Of a stretch of 9,420 nt of DNA, positions 6,093 through 9,420 are shown piece after piece. The position numbers were made by a program, and so were the translations under genes. Numbering within the stretch: position 1 is the stretch's first letter; every line of letters starts with the position of its first letter. The DNA is from an uncultured Lachnospiraceae bacterium (GTDB lineage Bacteria > Bacillota > Clostridia > Lachnospirales > Lachnospiraceae). The stretch lies in NCBI GenBank assembly GCA_947003375.1, contig CAMQOJ010000136.1, positions 1-9,420 of the forward strand, in the 5' to 3' direction. Under the pieces are notes generated by a model. That model saw nothing but the letters and a program-made list of their open reading frames with translations. It ran no database searches and was not told the origin of the DNA.

Positions 6093-8102
6093 CTATCGAT
6101 CCATCCTGAAATCCAGATGCACCGGCAGAGGGTACCTGAATCCGCACAGGGCCTCCAGTTCTTTTTCGTCCCTTATCCCTTCCTCTTTTCTTATCAATTC
6201 CTTATACAGGCGCGTCCAGATGCGTGAGATGGACACCTCCCCCTCTTTGATATCGCATAGAATAAAATCCGGATTGACGATTTTTGTCGCTTCCTCATAC
6301 TTCCCTGTCTCTATCAGTGCAACAGCCTTGTCAAGCTTCAGCCGTCCGTCTTCCTTCAAATCATTCCCCAACGTTTCAAAAACCTGCAGCCACCTGTCAC
6401 ATGCCCCTGCCTCCAGCATGACCTGCGCACAGTTTACCAGCAGCCCCCTATAGGTATTATTGAGGGCGATGGCTTCTTCCATATAGGCAAGAGCCTTTTC
6501 CAGGCAGCCATACACATTTTTTTCTATCATGGATAGATTTCTGCAGGCCCATGCGTTGGGCCGGAGCTGCCTGGATTTCTCAAAAGCTTCATAGGCGGCA
6601 TCCACCATCTCGTTGGCATACAGGGCAACACCGTACTGCAGATACATATAAGCGTTTGCCTTGCCTTCCGCTATCTGCGCCTTAAAGAGAGAAAGCAAGT
6701 CTTTTCCCACATGAAAGCTGATGGGCGGCAATTCCAGGTTTTCTTCTTTCATACAGCCCGTCCGCAAGAAATCCAGCCAGACCTTTTCTTCCTTTCCTGC
6801 AGCTTCTGCTGGAAATTTCACTGTCCGGCTGACCGGTTCTCTGTCACATTTCTCTCGCAGGACATTTTCCACATACCCCCATGCGGAGCCATACAGTTCC
6901 GAATGCCCTGGTTTCAGGTTCATAAACTTCCCGAGCATCGTCTCCTGGTGAGGCACAATTCCATTCAGATAAGCCTCTACCGTCCTGACTGCGGTTTGAT
7001 AATCGCCCTGCACTTTGTCCGGGTCACATACCGCCGCCGTATATCCCTCTGCCCAGGAAAGCACGGAGCCCGCCTTCATTATGATATGCTCATACTGTGT
7101 CCGGGCCAGACCTGCCTGAATCTCCACATAGGGGCGTGGCTCACCCGCCAGCCAACTGTTCCAGTTCCTTCCGCCCTGCCCCTGTCCCCAGAGGAAAAGC
7201 TTGCGTCCCATCAGTTCCGGTGTGGAAAACTCCAGAAGGCCTATGCCGTCTTTCTCCACCGAAGCCACCCATTTTTTCTGTTCCTTCTCGAGTCGGAAGA
7301 AATAGTCCCGGGAGCATTCTGCATTTCGCGGATAGGTACAGTCAATTCCATCCCCACGAGGGAAGGGAATATCCACCGCATCGATTACATAACCATTCTC
7401 TCCGTAATGCGTCTGCAGGGCTTCCCTGCAGGGAGCGATCACTCTGGTATCCCTTGTCTCGGGCACGGCTATATTGGACCACCAGTACATGTATTTATCT
7501 TCCTCCGCGGTGTTCTCCACGGTAGTCTTTACATACAAAACATCGGAATCGTCCGGCAAGAGGAAATCCATGCTGTAGACTACGCCGCGAATCCTCTCAT
7601 ATTCGTACATCCTCAGGACAGGGTTCCCCTCCCCATCCTCCATACGACAGGCATAAACCGGAGAACATGTCAGGGGATTATGCCCCTTGATACCTATATT
7701 CCACTCCACGCCTCCAGAAAACCATGCATTTCTCAGAGCCAGATTTGCTGGCTGGAAGACCGAATTCACGTAAAGCAGTTCCCTGTCAAGAACCTTGTGA
7801 TACAAGGACCAGAGGCGCCCTCCCAGCTCCGGCAGGAAGATTGCCCTCAGTTTATCATTCTCCAGAACAGCCGCCTGAAAGGTCCGGGGCCTTCGAGTCC
7901 GGTTATAATTATCCTGAAGGGTATAGGGTAAAAGGGTCCAAATCATCCCCCGCCCAATAGATTCCGCATCCTCCTGCCTGACCCGCGGGGTCAGGGTATA
8001 TCCTGCATGGATATAATCCACATTTTTAATGTCAGGCATATAGTTTTCTGCTCCCAAATCGGCCGAAAGTATCTCATATCCTCTAAACTCCAGCTTGCTC
8101 AT
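6093..8102 (-). CDS. DUF5107-type mutarotase-fold protein with TPR tail
   Basis: This 669-residue protein looks cytoplasmic, with no signal peptide or membrane segment. Residues 60-355 resemble the DUF5107 family, thought to share the galactose-mutarotase-like beta-sandwich. Visible motifs are LPELGGRLWSL (90-100), SGGVEWNIG (129-137), YWWSNIAV (206-213), LFLWGQGQGGRNW (302-314) and PYVEIQAGLARTQ (324-336). E327 sits where mutarotase-type folds often carry a catalytic acid, and H141 and E133 are other candidates. Residues 465-640 are helical and TPR-like, for example YGVALYANEMVDAAYEAFEKS (490-510). The start is set at the ATG at 8100-8102 because AGGAGA lies six bases upstream; a TTG at 8139-8141 would add 13 basic residues and overlap the regulator gene. 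It follows the regulator by 19 bases and precedes the permeases. Its biochemical role is not established; sugar processing or anomer conversion is inference. Confidence 0.85.
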   Translation of the reverse strand: MSKLEFRGYEILSADLGAENYMPDIKNVDYIHAGYTLTPRVRQEDAESIGRGMIWTLLPYTLQDNYNRTRRPRTFQAAVLENDKLRAIFLPELGGRLWSLYHKVLDRELLYVNSVFQPANLALRNAWFSGGVEWNIGIKGHNPLTCSPVYACRMEDGEGNPVLRMYEYERIRGVVYSMDFLLPDDSDVLYVKTTVENTAEEDKYMYWWSNIAVPETRDTRVIAPCREALQTHYGENGYVIDAVDIPFPRGDGIDCTYPRNAECSRDYFFRLEKEQKKWVASVEKDGIGLLEFSTPELMGRKLFLWGQGQGGRNWNSWLAGEPRPYVEIQAGLARTQYEHIIMKAGSVLSWAEGYTAAVCDPDKVQGDYQTAVRTVEAYLNGIVPHQETMLGKFMNLKPGHSELYGSAWGYVENVLREKCDREPVSRTVKFPAEAAGKEEKVWLDFLRTGCMKEENLELPPISFHVGKDLLSLFKAQIAEGKANAYMYLQYGVALYANEMVDAAYEAFEKSRQLRPNAWACRNLSMIEKNVYGCLEKALAYMEEAIALNNTYRGLLVNCAQVMLEAGACDRWLQVFETLGNDLKEDGRLKLDKAVALIETGKYEEATKIVNPDFILCDIKEGEVSISRIWTRLYKELIRKEEGIRDEKELEALCGFRYPLPVHLDFRMDR

Positions 8103-8108
8103 CGCTCT

Positions 8109-8114
8109 TCTCCT
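8109..8114 (-). promoter_or_regulatory. Ribosome binding site deciding the DUF5107 start
   Basis: AGGAGA lies six bases upstream of the ATG at 8100-8102, in the 19-base gap after the regulator stop. It favours this ATG over the in-frame TTG at 8139-8141, which falls inside the regulator gene. Confidence 0.75.
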
Positions 8115-8121
8115 GTACTTC

Positions 8122-9249
8122 TTATTTTTCCCAGATATCAAATTCCCTCATCAAAGCCACAATCTCACTTCTGCCCTGCATATCCGCTTTCTTCATCATC
8201 TTGGAAATCCGATAGCGTACCGCGCGGCTGCTCAGCCATACCTCATCCGCAATCTGCTCATCCGTTTTTTCATTCTTTATGGCCTCAAGCAATGCCAAGT
8301 CCAGTTCGTCGCAATCCCGCAGGAGCGTTTCCAGCTTCAATAGCCTCTGTACCTTCTCATCTTCATAGAAATAATCATTCCAGAGACCTTCGCCACTGTC
8401 CGTAAAGGTATGCTCTTCATACTTCTGCCGTTTCAAGGGCTCACCGCCTACGTTCTTGGTATTCAGCTTACAGGATATCGCCACGGAGATATCCGTATCC
8501 GCACCGTCCCGATAAATGTAACGCCATAGCCTTACTGCCTGCTTTCCCATTTCAAAATAGTCTACATTCAGAGAAATCAATGGTACGCTGATCAACCTCC
8601 CTGCAACGGAATCTCCTACACCGACTACATATGCATCTTCCGGAATCTTAATACCGTTTTTCAGCATTTCCTGAATCAGAAGAATAGCTACGGAATCATT
8701 GGCACAGACTATGGCATCAATATTATTTTCAAAAAAAGCTTCGATAAACCGATCCATACATTTTTCAAGGGTATCTTCCAGATAATAAACGGGAAATTCT
8801 TCCAAGCCGCACTCGGCAGCGCTCCTTCTAAAGAGCTGCACCTTCTCCCAGTCTCCCGATACCCTGGATCTGACACCGAAAAGCGCTATATTCCTGCGTC
8901 CCCCAGCAATACAGTAATCCACGATATCCTGAACGCCAGAGGCCAAATCGAAATATACGCTCGAATATCTGCAGCGCCTTAAAATTGCCGTTCCCGCGCT
9001 GATGATGATGGGGATATAACCGTTCAGCCACAGGAAAACGGCTGTATCGGAAAGCCACTCAGCCATATGTCCGTTTACAAGAACCGGCCTGTTTTTTGGA
9101 AGAAAGCCTTTACTGATAATATCCCTGTCCGCCACCAGCAGCTCATAGTCATATCGCGCTGCGCTACTCCGGATACCGTCCAAAACGCTTCTCACCCAGA
9201 AGTATTTCTCAGTGTCAGGCTGCATAATAATTGGTATCACTGTCTTCAT
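8122..9249 (-). CDS. Sugar-sensing regulator: PBP-like sensor with C-terminal LuxR/GerE HTH
   Basis: This 375-residue transcription factor probably controls the downstream operon. Residues 1-265 resemble the LacI/periplasmic-binding sensor fold: MKTVIPIIMQPDTEKYFW as the first strand, then GVQDIVDYCIAGGRRNIALFG (105-125), IDAIVCANDSVAILLIQEM (177-195) and IPEDAYVVGVGDS (202-214). The usual LacI N-terminal HTH is absent: the frame has a stop (9274-9276) nine codons before the ATG, which carries a TGGAG ribosome site (9258-9262). Residues 266-314 are a charged linker. Residues 315-372 look like a GerE/LuxR-type HTH: ALLEAIKNEKTDEQIADEVW, then LSSRAVRYRISKMMKKADM and GRSEIVALM. The order matches E. 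coli XylR (sensor first, DNA-binding last), but with a GerE-like rather than AraC HTH. No response-regulator receiver domain is present. As the first gene of the operon it is probably autoregulated. Whether it activates or represses is not visible. Confidence 0.88.
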   Translation of the reverse strand: MKTVIPIIMQPDTEKYFWVRSVLDGIRSSAARYDYELLVADRDIISKGFLPKNRPVLVNGHMAEWLSDTAVFLWLNGYIPIIISAGTAILRRCRYSSVYFDLASGVQDIVDYCIAGGRRNIALFGVRSRVSGDWEKVQLFRRSAAECGLEEFPVYYLEDTLEKCMDRFIEAFFENNIDAIVCANDSVAILLIQEMLKNGIKIPEDAYVVGVGDSVAGRLISVPLISLNVDYFEMGKQAVRLWRYIYRDGADTDISVAISCKLNTKNVGGEPLKRQKYEEHTFTDSGEGLWNDYFYEDEKVQRLLKLETLLRDCDELDLALLEAIKNEKTDEQIADEVWLSSRAVRYRISKMMKKADMQGRSEIVALMREFDIWEK

Positions 9250-9315
9250 TGTATACGCTCCATTTTCGTCATATCATCTATTGATTTTATGGAGCAGCCT
9301 ATGTTCGCTGCACAA

Positions 9316-9334
9316 TAGTTATAAACATTTACTA
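9316..9334. promoter_or_regulatory. Imperfect dyad near the transcription start, possible operator
   Basis: The plus strand reads TAGTTATAAACATTTACTA, with TAGT and ACTA arms arranged symmetrically over 19 bases and poor symmetry inside. It begins about six bases downstream of the proposed -10 hexamer, where a repressor or autoregulator could act. The region is AT-rich, so chance is a serious alternative. Confidence 0.25.
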
Positions 9335-9339
9335 AATTT

Positions 9340-9368
9340 ATTTTATTCGTTTTACTGCCGGCGGACAA
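9340..9368 (-). promoter_or_regulatory. Candidate sigma-A promoter for the operon
   Basis: On the minus strand, TTGTCC (9363-9368, four of six matches to TTGACA) is followed by a 17-base spacer and TAAAAT (9340-9345, five of six matches to TATAAT). It lies about 90 bases upstream of the regulator ATG, in the only sizeable non-coding gap before the operon. No comparable promoter was recognised between the downstream genes. Confidence 0.45.
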
Positions 9369-9420
9369 GGAAAGCTTTTGAACCATTTCCGCAATTCCCT
9401 TTCCGGGCATCCTCCCACAG

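Larger units (their letters stand above)
9250..9420. other. Upstream leader region of the operon
   Basis: This AT-rich stretch, especially 9310-9350, precedes the first operon gene and holds the promoter candidate and dyad listed separately. A weak hairpin is possible between GCAGC (9307-9311) and GCTGC (9294-9298) in the untranslated leader. One reverse frame is open from the window edge to a TGA at 9246-9248 overlapping the regulator start, but its composition beyond about 9358 looks non-coding. No gene can be supported here. Confidence 0.5.

Noticed and set aside
5433..6227. A 264-codon plus-strand open frame opposite the LplB-like permease.
   Set aside because: The permease on the minus strand has a clear EAA loop and membrane segments; the opposite frame shows neither motifs nor a plausible ribosome site.
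6711..7931. A 406-codon plus-strand open frame inside the DUF5107 gene.
   Set aside because: It has no recognisable family and an odd composition, and it lies fully within a gene whose conserved motifs are on the other strand.
8103..8141. A longer DUF5107 protein starting at TTG (8139-8141).
   Set aside because: The TTG lies inside the regulator gene, whereas the ATG at 8100-8102 has AGGAGA at ideal spacing.
9246..9420. A minus-strand frame open from the window edge to a TGA overlapping the regulator ATG, which could be the C-terminus of an upstream gene.
   Set aside because: From about 9358 onward it becomes AT-rich with Lys/Asn/Ile-rich content and overlaps the promoter candidate. No family is recognisable in the 57 visible codons. 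It cannot be excluded without sequence beyond the edge.
1..9420. CRISPR arrays, tRNA or rRNA genes, insertion-sequence ends, attachment sites, riboswitches and diversity-generating repeats.
   Set aside because: No regularly spaced repeats, RNA-gene signatures, transposase or integrase motifs or riboswitch-like leader structures were seen by eye on either strand.

Overview
The window holds a single carbohydrate-uptake and degradation operon, entirely on the minus strand and therefore transcribed from right to left. The base composition, strong Gram-positive ribosome binding sites, lipobox-type lipoprotein and Lpl/Ytc-type sugar transporter suggest a Bacillota/Clostridia organism, most likely a gut Lachnospiraceae-like bacterium. 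No rRNA, tRNA, CRISPR array, insertion sequence or phage gene is visible.

Layout in transcription order: (1) 9250-9420 is a short leader with a good sigma-A-type promoter candidate and an imperfect dyad near the predicted start point. (2) 8122-9249 encodes a regulator with an unusual domain order: a LacI/periplasmic-binding-like sugar sensor at the N-terminus and a GerE/LuxR-type helix-turn-helix at the C-terminus. (3) 6093-8102 encodes a cytoplasmic DUF5107-type protein with a mutarotase-like beta-sandwich followed by a TPR-like helical tail. (4) 5106-6050 and (5) 4126-5031 encode the two membrane permeases of an ABC importer. (6) 2333-4060 encodes its lipoprotein substrate-binding subunit. 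(7) 279-2300 encodes a TIM-barrel glycoside-hydrolase-like protein resembling the DUF6067 group. The gaps between genes are 19, 42, 74, 65 and 32 bases with no convincing terminator, so all seven elements look like one transcription unit.

Working model (inference): the lipoprotein captures an oligosaccharide outside the membrane and the two permeases carry it in, powered by an ATPase encoded elsewhere. The two enzymes without signal peptides (the DUF5107 protein and the GH-like protein) process it in the cytoplasm. The first gene encodes the sensor-regulator, so the system probably controls its own expression in response to an internal sugar. The substrate cannot be deduced from the sequence.

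Region 1-278, just beyond the last operon gene, holds no intact gene. It contains two recognisable relics on the same strand: the N-terminal HTH of a TetR-type regulator (140-262) running directly into the C-terminal third of a short-chain flavodoxin (5-140). The flavodoxin piece is in a different frame and has a further frameshift near 62-66. The remnants suggest that the sugar operon ends at a rearrangement scar where an older TetR/flavodoxin locus was deleted.
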